The notes beneath the pieces are model-generated. The model searched no databases. It worked only from the letters and a program-made list of their open reading frames with translations, and was not told where the DNA came from. A DNA stretch of 64,000 bases from assembly GCF_000327385.1 (NCBI RefSeq), contig NW_008709640.1:1107151-1171150 (forward strand), written 5' to 3'. The stretch is from Lottia gigantea. Taxonomy: Eukaryota > Mollusca > Gastropoda > Lottiidae. A program made the position numbers and the translations under genes. Shown one piece after another: positions 44,615 to 58,250 of this stretch (positions are counted from its first letter, which is position 1; the number at the start of each line of letters is the position of its first letter).

Positions 44615-46811
44615 AATTTGTATTCATCTTTATTCACAGCATATATAACAATTTACACATAAAATTATATACAAGTAATTATTGGTTGTTACAATAACAA
44701 ACCCAAATAACAATAACAAATGTTGACATTTACAGAGGTTCTTTTGGTCAATAAGTGCTAACTATTAACAGTTTTCAACAAATATCTACAATAAATGACA
44801 AAACTTTAATTTGATAATGAAAAGCTGAACTTAACATTTTCACAACCAATAAATTATCTAATTTCATTGAGCATTTAACCAATAATAGACAATTGTACTG
44901 GTGGAACAGATTAATATCTCAGAAAGTATTGAAAAAACCCTAAAAATGACCATATAGCTTATTTTCATTGTAAGTTTTATGCAAACGTAATCTTAAACTA
45001 TTAAAACAGTGGTTTTCATTATCACAAGTATAAAACAGAATAATTTCATTCTCGATACAACAACTTTCATATTTTGAGCAAAAAAATACCATTCACTTCA
45101 CCTAATGATCTAAAAAATAAATTACTACATTTTCAATTCGTATCTATTTTAAAATTTCATTCACTCCCATTACTCAATATTGTATTTCATCCATTCACAA
45201 TATACGTGTTGCAATCTATTTTTCATCATTGACTTGCATAGAAATGCACCACACACTACTGACACAACAATTATTGCAAATCACTTTTCTGGTAGCTGAA
45301 GCCAGTGAGATACAGTAGTATGTAGTAAATTGCAGGAATTGATCAAAACATACAAATCAACAAAACATTAAAACATAAGTTATTAACAAATGTTAAAGTA
45401 AATTGTTTCCATATACGATATTTCAATTTATTGTAAACAGAACATATATTATACCACACATGCAAATAATATTTTACTGAAATTTATTGAGAGAAAATCT
45501 TTTACTGCATTCAATCAAATTTAGAATGTAAGAGTTTTATGTAAGACTCAAAATTACCCAATTTCATGCACAATGTCATCTTAATGTAAATCTATTATGA
45601 ACTTAGCCTTATACCTTGACTGCAATAGTCAGAAATTTGTAAATGCAGCAATTTGATTGATTGTAAGCTAATGAATACAGTAAATCAGAGGCCTCAACAG
45701 AAAGTTTGTCATTCTGTCTAGGGCTCTCATTGGCTGTATTCGCTGGAGTACAATTTAATCAAACGATACAAGAATAGTGGCTATTGTAGTCAAGGTATAC
45801 GACAAAGTTTGTAACATTGTGAAGATGGTACACTGGAGAAAGAATAACTAGCAATAAAGTTGATATTGGAATGCTAGGTAGTTGGAATATTATTCAGATA
45901 GTAGTTTACAAGGCAATGCTGACAATTAAGAACATAATATGTGTTCTCATAAATACTTGCTTTGTACAATATAACATACAAAATTATACAATATCGGAAA
46001 TAAATTGATAACTTTTGGTTATATATTGGAGACCATAATATGAAATGTGATTGAACATATATCCAAATCATGAAAGGTTACATTTCATACTTTTTAGACA
46101 CAAATACCATATAAAAAAAAAAATATACAAAAAAATAATACAAAAATTATAAACGACAAAGCGCTAATACTTGTTATTGTTACTTGGTGTAAAGAAATAT
46201 CAGCTGTAAACATAATTTAAGTAGAAATCATGCATCTCATTCACAAAAAGGCATGGAAATTGGACAAGTGGGAGGCGCATGCAAAAATTCTTCAAGCCAA
46301 CATACACTATCTATCTGTAGTACTTTTCAAAATGAATAAGTCACTTTCTTCCCTATTGCAGTAAAAATTGCTAGAAACAGCACAATGGATGGTGTTATTA
46401 TATAGTTTGTGTAGGTTTAACAGCACTCTGGATCATACCATACAAAAATATATATTGAGACAGTCATGTTAAAGGAACAATACTCAAGAATATTGTTTAC
46501 TTCAATCCCTTATCAAATACTTAGTTTGTATAAAACATGCGAATGCTCATAATAAAACCTTACATTTAGATTGCTAATTTTGTAAGTGGGTACATTCTAA
46601 AGAAAATCTCAAACAGTAATATATTAATATACTAGACATAGTGGACTAGAAAGGCCAGTAAGTTATATTGAATGACATAAAATAATGATAAAAAGTTATT
46701 GGGTGGGCTAGTTAATATGGGTGATAGTTACATGGCAAGGATGATTGATAATATATTCTTAGCACTTAATTTATTTCACAGGTAAAATGATAGTTCTATC
46801 ACAAGCCAGTG
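44615..46811 (-). other. Probable long 3' UTR of TOP1
   Basis: AT-rich, non-coding sequence downstream of the TOP1 stop. On the minus strand AATAAA lies at about 44628-44633 (CTTTATTCAC on the plus strand), giving a 2.2 kb 3' UTR. It contains a MITE at 45576-45828. The extent is inference. Confidence 0.45.
45576..45828. mobile_element. MITE family B, copy 3 (in TOP1 3' UTR region)
   Basis: Arms TATACCTTGACTGCAATAG (from about 45612) and CTATTGTAGTCAAGGTATA (to about 45799) are inverted partners, with outer arms CAATGTCATCTTAA and ACATTGTGAAGATG. The interior TTTGTAAATGCAGCAATTTG and ATCAGAGGCCTCAACAGAAA match copy 2 closely. If transcribed with TOP1 mRNA it would form a long hairpin. Confidence 0.7.
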
Positions 46812-49800
46812 TTAAAATTGAAATTCAGCTGTAGCCATATCAATAGCCCATCGGAACTTTTCTCGTTGAGTTTTATTATAGATCTTCTCAATTGGTACAT
46901 CAAACTTCTTACACCTTAAATACATAACATACATTTCATTACCTCATATCCTGTTTAATATGCCATGATAAAGTGATATGTAGACATCATGTTTATTATG
47001 CCAAGATAAAATGATATGTTGACATAGTGTTTATCATGTCATGATGCAGTGATATGTAAACATCATGTTTATTGTGCCATGATTTAGTGATATATTGACA
47101 TGTTTAATATGCCATGATGAAGTGATATGTTGACATGTTTATTATGCCATGATGAAGTGATATGTCGACATGTTTATTATGCCATGATTTAGTGATATGT
47201 TGACATCATGTTTATTATGCCATGATGAAGTGATATGTTGACATAGTGTTTATCATGCCATACAAACAATCCTGATCGAAAAAGCAGAAAAAAGTTGGTC
47301 AACTTACCAGGCTACGGAAATTCTAGGATCTAAATAATTCAATTTGGACGTACCCAAGGCAATATCTTTATTTTCATCCTACAATATAGATATAATAATT
47401 CATATATAAATGATTCTCATATTTAATATATAAAAACTGTCCGAATTTGCTCCATTTGTCATAAATTGTCCAAACATTAAATTAAGCTTAAAAACTAATG
47501 CAATGATGGATAGAATTAAACCATCTTCACTTTTGGAAACAGTTTATCAAAAAAAAGACCTACTCTATCAGTGGCAGCAACTTCCAATTTCTGTAGTTGT
47601 TCTTCTAATCTTTCTAATATTTTCTTCTTTCTATCAAGGTTACTAAAAGAAGATCAATTATTGATTAATTTTACTTTGTGTGTTTCTACCCCTGCTTGTG
47701 CTATTGAACACAGACAATATGTTCTTTACCAGGCAAGCTGCGTATTTTAGAACTGGACCAGATTTGTCTCTATTTAGAATTGTTTTAAAAAGATTTCTAT
47801 ATGATTACCTTCTGTTTTTTTCTGATTTACTCTGTTTATAATCAACTTTAGCATCTTTAACATTTCTCTTAGCTTCTTGTATTGTTTTCTTCTTATCCTC
47901 AATCTGTAATACATGTCATTGGTCAATTTCAAAATCCTATATCAAATTTTGTACACCTTCATCAAAATCATTGTGCTATCTCCTTTCAGTCTTATTCAGA
48001 AAAATTTCATGATTTAATCCTAAATAGTATGTCACCTTGTATTTTGATTTTTATAAATTTTATTCATGATTCATTTAACTTTATTTCTTCAATACATAGC
48101 TGAAGACCATCACAAGTTCCATATCTTTAAAATAGTCCCAAGGGGGAATATCATAAAAAGCAAATTATGGCTCATTACCTTAGTCATCATGTTCTGCATT
48201 GACTTAGCAAATGTCTTGGGTACAGCCCGTTGATGGTTACATAGTACAGCTACAGCTCTGTTGGCTCTGTTGTAAGAGAGAATCTTCGAGGCTACAGGAT
48301 CATCAGCTAAAAAAAATATATACCATTTCATATTAATCAGTATAAATTTCTTCCATTTGAAAAATCTATTGCTTCAGGTTTGAAAGATTCAGTATTATTT
48401 TTTGCACAATACAGGTCTCTTTTTCTATATAAAAGTCACGATAGAATTATTACAAAGAGTATAAAAACTACAAACTTACGGTCAGTAAGTAGATTGAGTT
48501 GTTCCTGTAATGTTCTGGATGCATTATATGTCCTAAAAACTTTAGCTGTTAATCCTTCCATTAAATCATGTAAATGTTTATTCAATATGGTTGTCTGAAA
48601 CACAAAATCAAAAATTGTTGATAAATAGAACTAGCCATATATTGTTCTTAAAATATAACACTATACAGGTGGTAGTGAGTTAGGTTGCGATTAGGTGCCA
48701 TGGGTTTAAATCCTCAAGGTCAAAAACATTCTATCATGGCCAGTGCTTCCTTGAATAAGCCTCTTTCCCCATTTTAAAAGCACTAAATCTTGACAGCTAT
48801 GTACCAGGCACAAATATGCTAATCAAAATTGACAAAAAAATGGGGACATCAAAATCAACTTACATTGAGTCTATCAAAGAGATCATCTGATGGTTGTTTA
48901 TTTTGTGTAAACAACTCAAGGTTTTTAAACACACGTTTTTCTACTGGTATAGCATTAGTATATCTGATGGAATCTTTACCCAGGAAATCAAACTCAACAA
49001 CGTAAGGTTTACTATCTTTTTCTTCATATAGTTTGGTATGTTCAACTCTTAGAGAACAACAACCTACAGTATCAGCTGTTTCACCTTCTTCTTTCTCGTT
49101 ACCAGCTCTTAATGCCAACTGTTATACAAATCAATATAGTATAAAATATTGGCAACATGTTTCAGTTTCTCTTTTAATTTTTCATTATAAACCAGCATAA
49201 GAATTTAAGCGAGATCAAATATACTACTAATAAGACGTCAAGAGTTTCTGAAGAGACCTTCAGATGAACTGGCAACATAAATAACCCCCGATTTACTTAA
49301 TGAACTCTTCTGAACACTGTGGACTATCAATAGAGAAATACATAGGTGTAAAGTTCATTATAGAACGAGGGGGTGTGAAATAGATGATTGTCAAACTACA
49401 TACCTTATCAATAAAGTATAAAGCTACAGCTCTCTGTCGAATTCTCATTTCTTTAGATTTAAAATCTTCATGATAATTGGCACGGATCTTATCAACACAT
49501 TTATGTAGTTTTCTAGCCACCTCATACTTTGCCCAATCTTTTTCTCCCTGTAAATGTCGATCTTTAGTTAGAAATATCAAGAAACATCAGAATTTCACAT
49601 GGGGTATCTGGCACAGCTTGGCGATATTGTGCACCAAAGTTACAAATTACTAAACACTTGCCCAGTGTCAGTCAGCAACCTTTGGTATTTCCAAACTAAA
49701 ACCAGGAACTTTTCTATGACATTCAGAATTCAACACAGATATTACCAAAGGAATCATATGATGTAAATTTAACAGATTATGAGTCCACAAATTTCAAAAA

Positions 49801-52800
49801 TATTTCTTACCTTGAGTTTTGATGCTGCATTTAACATAATATATTTAGTTTGTCCCTGAATATTTTCATTCCAACTAGCTAACCATGTCACCTAAAATAA
49901 AACAAATTTTGCATCATATTTTAAGACTCCAGACAACATCATGCACTGTGCAAGGAGGGAAATTTTGTTTGGACAGCCACATAAGACCAATGCTGGATTG
50001 CGACCTGTCAATGGATATTTAACATGCATAAAAAAATGTCAGTATGGTAAATGATAATGTTACCTGATTGTCATGTCTAACTTCTTTCCATTTATGACCC
50101 TTTGGTGCTTCAGGAATCTCAGAATCTCTAAATTAACAAATGATTATATTACATTACAAAGTCTATAAGAGTGGGTTTTGATCAACCATGCAACTGACAA
50201 AATCTGTGTGCAACTGCACTTTCAGTAACTGCTAGCACATTTTCTAATTAGACGGCCTTTTACAGAGATAATTTATTTTGATCATGAAATAAGAATAATA
50301 AAAATTTCTTACTTTCCACAATTAATAATAATATCTTCGGCTTGAACACGTCGTTTCAACATGCCTTGTTTAGGATGTTCTCCACGACCTCGGAATAAAC
50401 CAGGAGGTTCAATACGGAAATTACCAATCTTTTCTTTATGTCCATCAATAATACAGAAACCATATTCTTTAGTGATTGCTTCATTGGCCTCTTTTATTTC
50501 CTAGAAAAGTTTTATAATAAATATACAGCTATTATTCTTGGAGTTCGGAACAGTGGTTATAATACATCTTTTCTTTTATTTTCATTACTCACTAGTGAAT
50601 TTCTGGCGGATTAAAGAGATGCAAATCAGATCAAGGACCAAGAGACCAGCATTAACTCGTTATTCAGCTATGCCCTCTGGAAACTTTTGACATTGGATTC
50701 AATAAATTTTAGAGCTATATAATTATCATTACCTTTTTCTGATCTTTACTCATGGCCTTCCTTTCCTCTGATTTCATTTTAAAATATTCACAAATTTCTT
50801 TAAAATTACATTTCTTTAAATCAGTAATAACTTCTTTCTCCGCCTTAGTCATAACCTATTTTTAAAAGAACAAAATTATTTCCAGAAATATATAATTTGT
50901 CACTAATCTAATTGTGATACCTAAGGTGAAATAGTGAAACAGAAAGCACACATGGTTTGAAATATTTAAGTACTTGAGCCATTTTTTTTTTCTTTGGTGA
51001 TAATGGGAGTTCATAGGCTATATAAGCTGTATCCAAAACAGATTATGTCAATTCAAATGTAAACAATGCAATGAGGAAAGTAAACCAGTTTTACCTTTTT
51101 CCAATCTCTAAAGAAATTGGTGTTAAAAGCATCTTTAGTAGTATAGTCATGGTCCAACATTTTACCATAAAATGTGGCAACTTCTTCTGTTTCTTCTGCT
51201 AATTTCATCTGTTTACCTGTAAATGACAAGAAGTTGATATTGCTTTATATAAGAAGAAATAAAAGCAAATAGAAAGTCATTTTGACAACGGGCTGTAGAA
51301 CGTCATTTCCTTAGTTTAACAAAGAAACAGTGGTTGTGATCTCTAATTTTGGTCAGCGTGCAGAGATTAGTGACCTTGACTAAATCATCTTCCCTCAATA
51401 ATCCAGTCAGCACAGCACTTTTCAAGGCCTGAATAAAGGTACACTTACCATCATAATAAAATTTAACATTATCTGGTAGAGGTTCATATGGAGGGGCAAA
51501 TACTGGTCCTTTATGTTCTAATGTCTTCCATTTGACACCATCATCTTTCTTTTCTTCTTCCCACCTATGGGAAAATTCACAAATTCATATCTTATTTTAT
51601 GATCGTACAAAGCATGAAGAATTCTATTACCATGTACTAAAAAGGCTTGCAACTGCTGGCAAGTTTGATGAAGAATCTATGCTTTTCATATCAAGCAAAA
51701 TCAAATTGGCAACCAAAATGTAACTTACCACTTCCAAACTTCTCTTTCTTCTTCCTTTTCTTTTTTGACTCTTTTCTTGGGAGATGATTCTGTACCTGAG
51801 CTTGCTGAACCTTTCTTATCTGATCCTTTCTTTTCTTTCTTCACCTCTTTCTTGGCCTTCTTAGCTTTACTAACTGGTTTAAAATCCTCATCTTCAGACT
51901 CTAAACTTTTCCTTTTTTTACTTGCTTTATCTTCTTTTTTAACTTTCTTTACCTTATCCACCCTGAAATTATAATCATTGTTAATCTGATACTTACTCCT
52001 CTAAGTCCTTTTGTCAATTTTCTCAAATTCTGAAAGTGGAACTATGAACCACTTTATGGCACATTTTGAAATATTTACATTGTAGTCAAAAAGCTTATTG
52101 TTTTTCTGAAGCTACGCTGCAAGTCACAATCCCTCTTTAAAGTATTCCATCCTGACCAAAGTATGTTGAATTCTCATAAGGTATTTCATTTTAGGTTGGA
52201 AAAAAAACTTGTTTTTACCTTGAGGACAATGGCTCATCATCACTCGATTCCTCCATTTTTCTCTTATTTACAGGTTTAACTCGACAAGACTGAAATATAA
52301 TAAACATAAATTGCGATTGACAGTTCAGATAGTCATTAAATGATAAATTAACCTTTTCATTGCCAAATCTTATCTTTACAGATCAAATATCAAAACAGAC
52401 ACATAAGGAAACAAAAGAGAAACTTACCAAAGGTGCATCATCTTCATCATCACTAGCAGCTTCTCTTTTGACTCTAGGTGATGATACAGGTGATTTGATT
52501 GGAGAACTATCAGGTTTCATCTTCACAGGACTAGCTTGTACTTTTTCTTCTTTTATTTTGACAGGAGAATCCTTTTTTTCTTCCTTAACTTTAATCTCGG
52601 ACGAATCTTTCTTCTCCTTCAACTTGTCTTTATCATCTCGATGTCGATCTTTATCCTCGCGATGTCGATCTTTATCCTTAGAACTTGAACTATCCTTGTG
52701 ACGGTCCTTGTCCTTGCTACGATGTTTATCTTTAGAAGAGCTATCTTTGTGTCTATCTGATGAAGAAGAGCTTTTATGACTCCCATCTTTAGACCGCTCT

Positions 52801-54668
52801 TTGTCTTTATCTCTATGCTTGTCAGAAGATGAACTAGAGCTATGTTTATGTTTATCACTAGAAGAAGAGCTATGTTTGTGACTGGAGGAACTTGAGCTAT
52901 GTTTGGAACTACTGTGCTTATCACTGGAGCTGCTAAACTTTTCCTTGTCACTGGAACTTTTATGTTTGTCACTAGAAGAGCTGTGTTTAGATGAACTGCT
53001 ACTGCCATCCTTGTGTTTAGAACTAGATGAACTATGTTTCGAAGAGGAGCTAGATGATTTGTGACCATCTTTACTACTGCTACTACTGTGTCCATCTCTA
53101 TGTTTACTGGATGAACCTCCCTCTCTATGTTTTGAGCTTGAAGATGATGAATGGTGTTTGGAGCTTGACGAAGAACTGTGGGATTTCTCAGATTTAACAT
53201 GGTTTGATGAACCTTCAGTATGGTTACTCAGGCCATTGGTTGAACCATTTGTTAATGGTTTGTCTGGAGATTTAGCACCTAATTCCCCTAAAATATAAAA
53301 ATTTACATTAAGCTATTTAATCGAATGTTTCTTTGAGTATCAAGAGTTGAGTATCAAGAGAGGTCACAGAGAGGCACTTTTAGGTGTCAGCCTTTTTTCC
53401 TAATTTTTATATGTTAAAATTCATTGTTGGCACAAGATAGTTAGACAGCATTTAAACAATTTTTTAAGCTGTTTCAAGCTTTCACTATCCATTATCAAAT
53501 TTTACAAGATAAAATTGGTAATATAGATGTTATAAGCAACTTTTTTACTCTGAAGTTTAGAGAAACCAGCAAAAATAGTTATTTTTCTCAATTCCTTAAA
53601 TTATCATATTGCCATTTTTACATATTAAACAACTTAAAAAATATAAATTTAAATAAATTGCTTATCATTTATTATATTTTTTTCACCTAAAAAAAACCAC
53701 CAGTATTCTACAGTGATAAATCTGCCATATAAAAAATGACCTCAGACATAACAAAAATGGTAAACAAGTCAATGACCTCAGTTATTTAAATATGGTAATT
53801 TCTTCAGGTCATGTGATCACTCCAGTCACCGGCTCAAATTTAGAATCTTCTATTTATTATAGCATTCAAAATAAAAAAGAACAGCTAACCTCTATAACGC
53901 AATCATGTGCAATATACTTTAAGAAAGGTCCCGAGATAAATTTAACAACAATTTCCATTTAATTACAGAGAGTATTTTGCAAATTTATAAGGCGTACACG
54001 TGTTTTTTCAGCACTTTTCCTTTGGAGAAATCTCGGTAACTGACCGACAGAGGCGCCACCACGTGGTGTACCAACAGAAACCTTGCTCTATTTTATGACA
54101 TAAAAATATCGGCATTCTCACTTTAATTCGATAGTTCTAAGAAAATTACCTTTCAATTTGAATAGATATGAGAATTGATCTTAGAATTAGTTTGATCAAG
54201 AAAGAATACTATCTTTTTCGACGTAGATTGTGAGAAAATTGACGAATTTCAAGTCATAAATTTTCTCCATATTTTTCGAAGTCCATGAGTTAGAAATCGT
54301 CTTCGACTCGAATTTACCCACCTGTATCTCCCGATCCAATGTCCCCACCGACTACCTGAAATTAAAAGTATATTCAAAAATATATTTATAATCGATTGAA
54401 TGATTTTACTTCACTTTCGCCTTCAAACATGGCGTAAAAACTCGCGGACAAAGATGCTGTGTTCAGCACTTTTCTGTTTGACTTAGAAAAATTTTGCGGC
54501 CATCTTGACTTAGCCGCCAGAGATGGCTTTGTCTGGTGTTCAATTTTCCTCTCTCTAGAGAAATACACATTGGGCGAATAAAACCAAGTTTCATGTGAAA
54601 AGTTTCTATACGTATGTCTGACTTACCTTAGTAGGTGAAACAGGCTGTTCGTCCACTTGGTCTTCCAT
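46812..54668 (-). CDS. TOP1: DNA topoisomerase I, nuclear type IB
   Basis: Type IB topoisomerase: nicks one strand through a 3'-phosphotyrosine and relaxes supercoils. 19 minus-strand coding exons: 54627-54668, 54322-54355, 52428-53287, 52219-52289, 51729-51962, 51449-51564, 51095-51216, 50733-50855, 50313-50500, 50064-50127, 49811-49891, 49404-49547, 48864-49118, 48480-48594, 48179-48306, 47809-47903, 47564-47642, 47308-47378, 46812-46914. Phases close: 974 residues (human 765). Catalytic residues present: Arg697 (ALRAGNEKE), Lys741 (GKDSIRY), Arg799 (FRTYNAS), His841 (CNHQRA), Tyr932 (SKLNYLDPR). Residues 1-410 form the charged N-terminal domain; about 55-230 is a Ser/His/Lys/Asp low-complexity tract that makes the protein long, followed by basic [12 protein letters not shown] segments with likely nuclear localisation signals. 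Core domain about 411-820, coiled linker about 855-915, C-terminal domain after that. Apparently intact. Confidence 0.97.
46951..47265. repeat. Minisatellite, 35-38 bp unit, in the last TOP1 intron
   Basis: About eight copies of a unit containing GCCATGATGAAGTGATATG, then TTGACATGTTTATTAT, with longer versions carrying an extra ATC or ATAG. It lies between the last two TOP1 coding exons (46812-46914 and 47308-47378), close to the splice acceptor of the terminal exon. Confidence 0.85.
48660..48800 (+). mobile_element. Possible tRNA-derived repeat in a TOP1 intron
   Basis: Contains GGTAGTGAGTTAGGTTGCGA and GGGTTTAAATCCTC, which resemble A- and B-box regions, followed by unrelated sequence. It sits in the intron between 48480-48594 and 48864-49118. 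Weak; the body does not clearly match the SINE at 28.7 kb. Confidence 0.3.
49925..50040 (-). mobile_element. SINE tail fragment in a TOP1 intron
   Basis: CATGCACTGTGCAAGGAGGG and AAATTTTGTTTGGACAGCC resemble the tail of the SINE copy at 33.1 kb. No head is preserved. Confidence 0.35.
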
Positions 54669-54790
54669 TTCATAAATGAATTTCACACAAAGTTTCGACT
54701 AGAAATGGCGGAGTGAAGAACTATCGCCGTGTGCGTCTAAGTCCCAATTTTGTGTTAATGCGCATGCGTGAGTTTGATAATCGACAAGTT
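54669..54790 (-). promoter_or_regulatory. Probable TOP1 promoter region with YY1- and NRF1-type sites
   Basis: Directly upstream of the TOP1 start codon, AAATGGCGG (54703-54711) fits a YY1-type element and TGCGCATGCG (54759-54768) is a near-perfect palindromic NRF1 site. Both are common close to housekeeping start sites. The nearby plus-strand open frame at 54713 has no recognisable product. Confidence 0.45.
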
Positions 54791-54905
54791 AGATTTCAAT
54801 CTGTGATTGTCAACATGGGTAAACAAAAGGCAGGGAGAAATAACCTATGTTCATTTCTGCTGGACAGTCTCCCATTGTTTTCTCAACAATTCAACACATA
54901 TTGAT

Positions 54906-57900
54906 ATATATTAGCATATGACACGTTTCTACCTTTAATTAAAATTAAAGCGGATTAGGCTAGTCCTATTATAGGACCAGACATTCTTAGGCTAACCATA
55001 AGGCCGACATAGGCCTACCCTACAAGACAAGTTTAAAAGGTTATCGGATAACGGTAGCCTACACTTCACATGCTACATGGGCCAATGCCTACTTTGTATA
55101 TAGATAGGCTTTATGTCTAAGTAAACGGAAATACATGAAATGATATTTCAAATTGATAACTTTTTTGTTCTGAACTGGCTATTCGGGCCTGTAGGCTACC
55201 TCTTGGGCCTATTTAAAACTATTCATATGTAATTTTTTTTTGCCCATGAAAATGCTGGGTAAGCGCTGGATTATCGGTAGATTTATTATCAGTTGAGCTG
55301 TTAAAGTGAAATTTATCTCCAAGCGAATGCTCGAGCGACTGTTAGGGTCCATGTGAAAATACTATCTTGATTGGATTTCCATCTGTTGGAAATATAAGAA
55401 TTTTGTGGGCCTATAAAGGTCAATTATTGGTAGGATAGTATGGCTATGATATTCTCTAAAATCATTGGTGGGTTAGTATGATATATTCAATAAAATCATT
55501 GGGATATACTTCCTCATGTGAAAAGTTCAATAGCTGCTACCAATATTTCGTCAATATGTTGTTACGGATTTCGGGTTTCGTTTTGTGGTTCGGATCGTTA
55601 GTATTTGGTTTATTTATTAGTATGACATTAATTCAATAAAATAGGTTGGTATGATATTCAATATAATCATTAGTTCAGTTTGATATTCAATAAAATCGTT
55701 GTTAGTTTATTATGATATTCAATAAAATCATTGGTAGGTTAGTAGGTTTGATATTCTATAAAATCGCTGGGAAGCTAGTATGATATTCTATAAAATCGCA
55801 TGATATTTTAAGATTATGGTAAGTTGATATATCATTCGATAAAATCGTCGATTATGATACTCAATAAAATTGCTGGTAGGTTAGTTTGATATTCTATAAA
55901 ATCGTTGGTAGGTTAGTTTGATATTCTATAAAATCGTTGGTAGGTTAGTTTGATATTCTATAAAATCGTTGGTAGGTTAGTATGATATTCTATAAAATCG
56001 TTGGTAGGTTAGTTTGATATTCTATAAAATCGTTGGTAGGTAAGTTTGATATTCTATATAATCGTTGGTAGGTTAGTTTGATATTCTATAAACTCGTTGG
56101 TAGGTTAGTTTGCTATTCTATAAAATAGTTGGTAGGTTAGTTTGCTATTCTATAAAATCGTTGGTAGGTTAGTTTGATATTATATAAAATCGTTGGTAGG
56201 TTAGTTTGCTATTCTATAAAATCGTTGGTAGGTTAGTTTGATATTTTATAAAATCGTTGGTAGGTTAGTTTGATATTCTATATAATCGTTGGTAGGTTAG
56301 TATGATATTCCATAAAATCGTTGGTAGGTTAGTTTGCTATTCTATAAAATCGTTGGTAGGTTAGTTTGATATTCTATAAAATCGTTGGTAGGTTAGTTTA
56401 ATATTCTATAAAATCGTTGTTGAGTAAGTAGGATATTCTACTTCATTGTAAGGATAGTATGATATTCAATAAAATCATTGGTAGTTTAAAATTTAGTATG
56501 ATATTCAATTAAATCGATGTTAGTTTTAGTATGATATTCGATAAAATTGGTAGGTTCTGGTAGATTTTATAAAATCGTTGTTAAATCATTGGTAGGTTCT
56601 TTAAAATCGTTGTTAAATCATTGGTAGGTTCTATAAAATCGTTGGTAGGTTAGTTTGATATTCTATAAAATCGTTGGTAGGTAAGTTTGATATTCTATAA
56701 AATCGTTGGTAGGTTAGTTTGCTATTCTATAAAATCGTTGGTAGGTTAGTTTGATATTCTATAAAATCGTTGGTAGGTTAGTTTGATATTCTATAAAATC
56801 GTTGTTGAGTAAGTAGGATATTCTACTTCATCGTAAGGATAGTATGATATTCAATAAAATCATTGGTAGTTTAAAATTTAGTATGATATTCAATTAAATC
56901 GATGTTAGTTTTAGTATGATATTCGATAAAATTGGTAGGTTCTGGTAGATTTTATAAAATCGTTGTTAAATCATTGGTAGGTTCTTTAAAATCGTTGTTA
57001 AATCATTGGTAGGTTCTATAAAATCGTTGTAAATATTCAATAACTTCTTTGGTATGTTGTAGATTTGATATTCTATAAAATCGTTGGTAGGTTAGAATGA
57101 TATTTAATAAAAATCGTTGATTGGTTAGTATGATATTCCATAAAATCTTTGGTAGGTAATCATGACAATCATCAAAATCGTTGGTAGGTTAGTCTGATAT
57201 TCGAAAGAACATTGGTAGGTTGGAATGATATTCAATAAAATCGTCGATAGGTTAGTATGATATTCAATAAAATCGTTTCACTATATTGATGGACATGCGA
57301 GAAAAAAGCCTTTGGTTACAGTCTTGATTGTTTGGTGATTTCTGATCAGGCGATGTTTTTAACAGACAAAGTGATTTATTTGTTATGCCCTTAGCCTAAT
57401 GCTCAAAACTGCGCATGCAGTTTTCAATAGGGGTATCACGGCGCTACCAACCAACCCTATAGTTTACCAGATCACAGCCTTTGCCTATCTATAAATCACA
57501 GTCTTGGATAGGTGTTCGATATCAGGTTCAGATACAAAGACCACTTCCATCGTTAGGCTACTGTGAATCTTGTCAATCAAGTAGCTCAAAGCCCTGTGTG
57601 CTCTTGTGTTATGTACAAGTACAAGTTCAGGGGCGTACCCCCTGAAAATGGTAGGCCCCATGTTGTTAGATTTTGGGTGAGGTTTGCATAATTCCTTTTA
57701 TAGCGGTGTATTTTTTAGTAATTGTCTAAAATGGATCAATCGACCCCTAGTACAATCTAATAAATTACATCCGTTGTGTGCTTTAATACATTAATTTATG
57801 TTTGCCATCCGTTTTACCAAGCATACCCTAGTTTCAGAGACGTGAATTTTTTTTAGCTGAGCGTATCAGTAGGCTATAATATTATAAATCCAAAATTATT

Positions 57901-58250
57901 CGGGTTTGAAAGTTAAAATGACGACTCGTCTTTTCTTGAGTTTCTGCCATTATATTATAAAAAGGTACTTTTGAAGAATTATGCGATTTCGCGCAGTTCT
58001 AGTATTTACATATATTATATATATTATTTTTCGGGAAATAAATGAAATTTTCATGTAGGCTAATGAAATATTCTAAGTTTCAATATAATATAGCGCTATT
58101 TATAATCGGTCGATTGATGGCAGGCTAAGTTGAGAACGAATACTTGGTAGTAATATCCAGAAATAGAAGATAAAGATGAATGAATTTAATGGTTGTAGTC
58201 AGAAAACTTGGTTATCTCCCTTTGACTAGTGTTTTTCTTCGGGAGATAAA
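54906..58250. other. Intergenic spacer left of the cotransporter gene
   Basis: No coding exon supported. It contains a 15-bp palindrome GTCCTATTATAGGAC near 54964, a short dispersed repeat at 55509-55562, and the large minisatellite at 55430-57275. The remainder to 58250 shows nothing recognisable. Confidence 0.5.
55430..57275. repeat. Minisatellite, 32 bp unit with a duplicated higher-order block
   Basis: About fifty copies of a 32 bp unit (GTTGGTAGGTTAGTTTGATA followed by TTCTATAAAATC). Central copies (about 55860-56430) are nearly identical, flanking ones are diverged. A distinctive irregular block starting GTTGTTGAGTAAGTAGGATA occurs at 56416 and again at 56801, 385 bp apart (about twelve units), and both versions run nearly identically for about 230 bp, showing a recent internal duplication. 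Confidence 0.92.

Noticed and set aside
52360-53200. Open frames on the plus strand and in another minus-strand frame over the TOP1 low-complexity exon.
   Set aside because: They are shadows of the repetitive TOP1 exon 3, whose frame joins correctly to both neighbouring exons.
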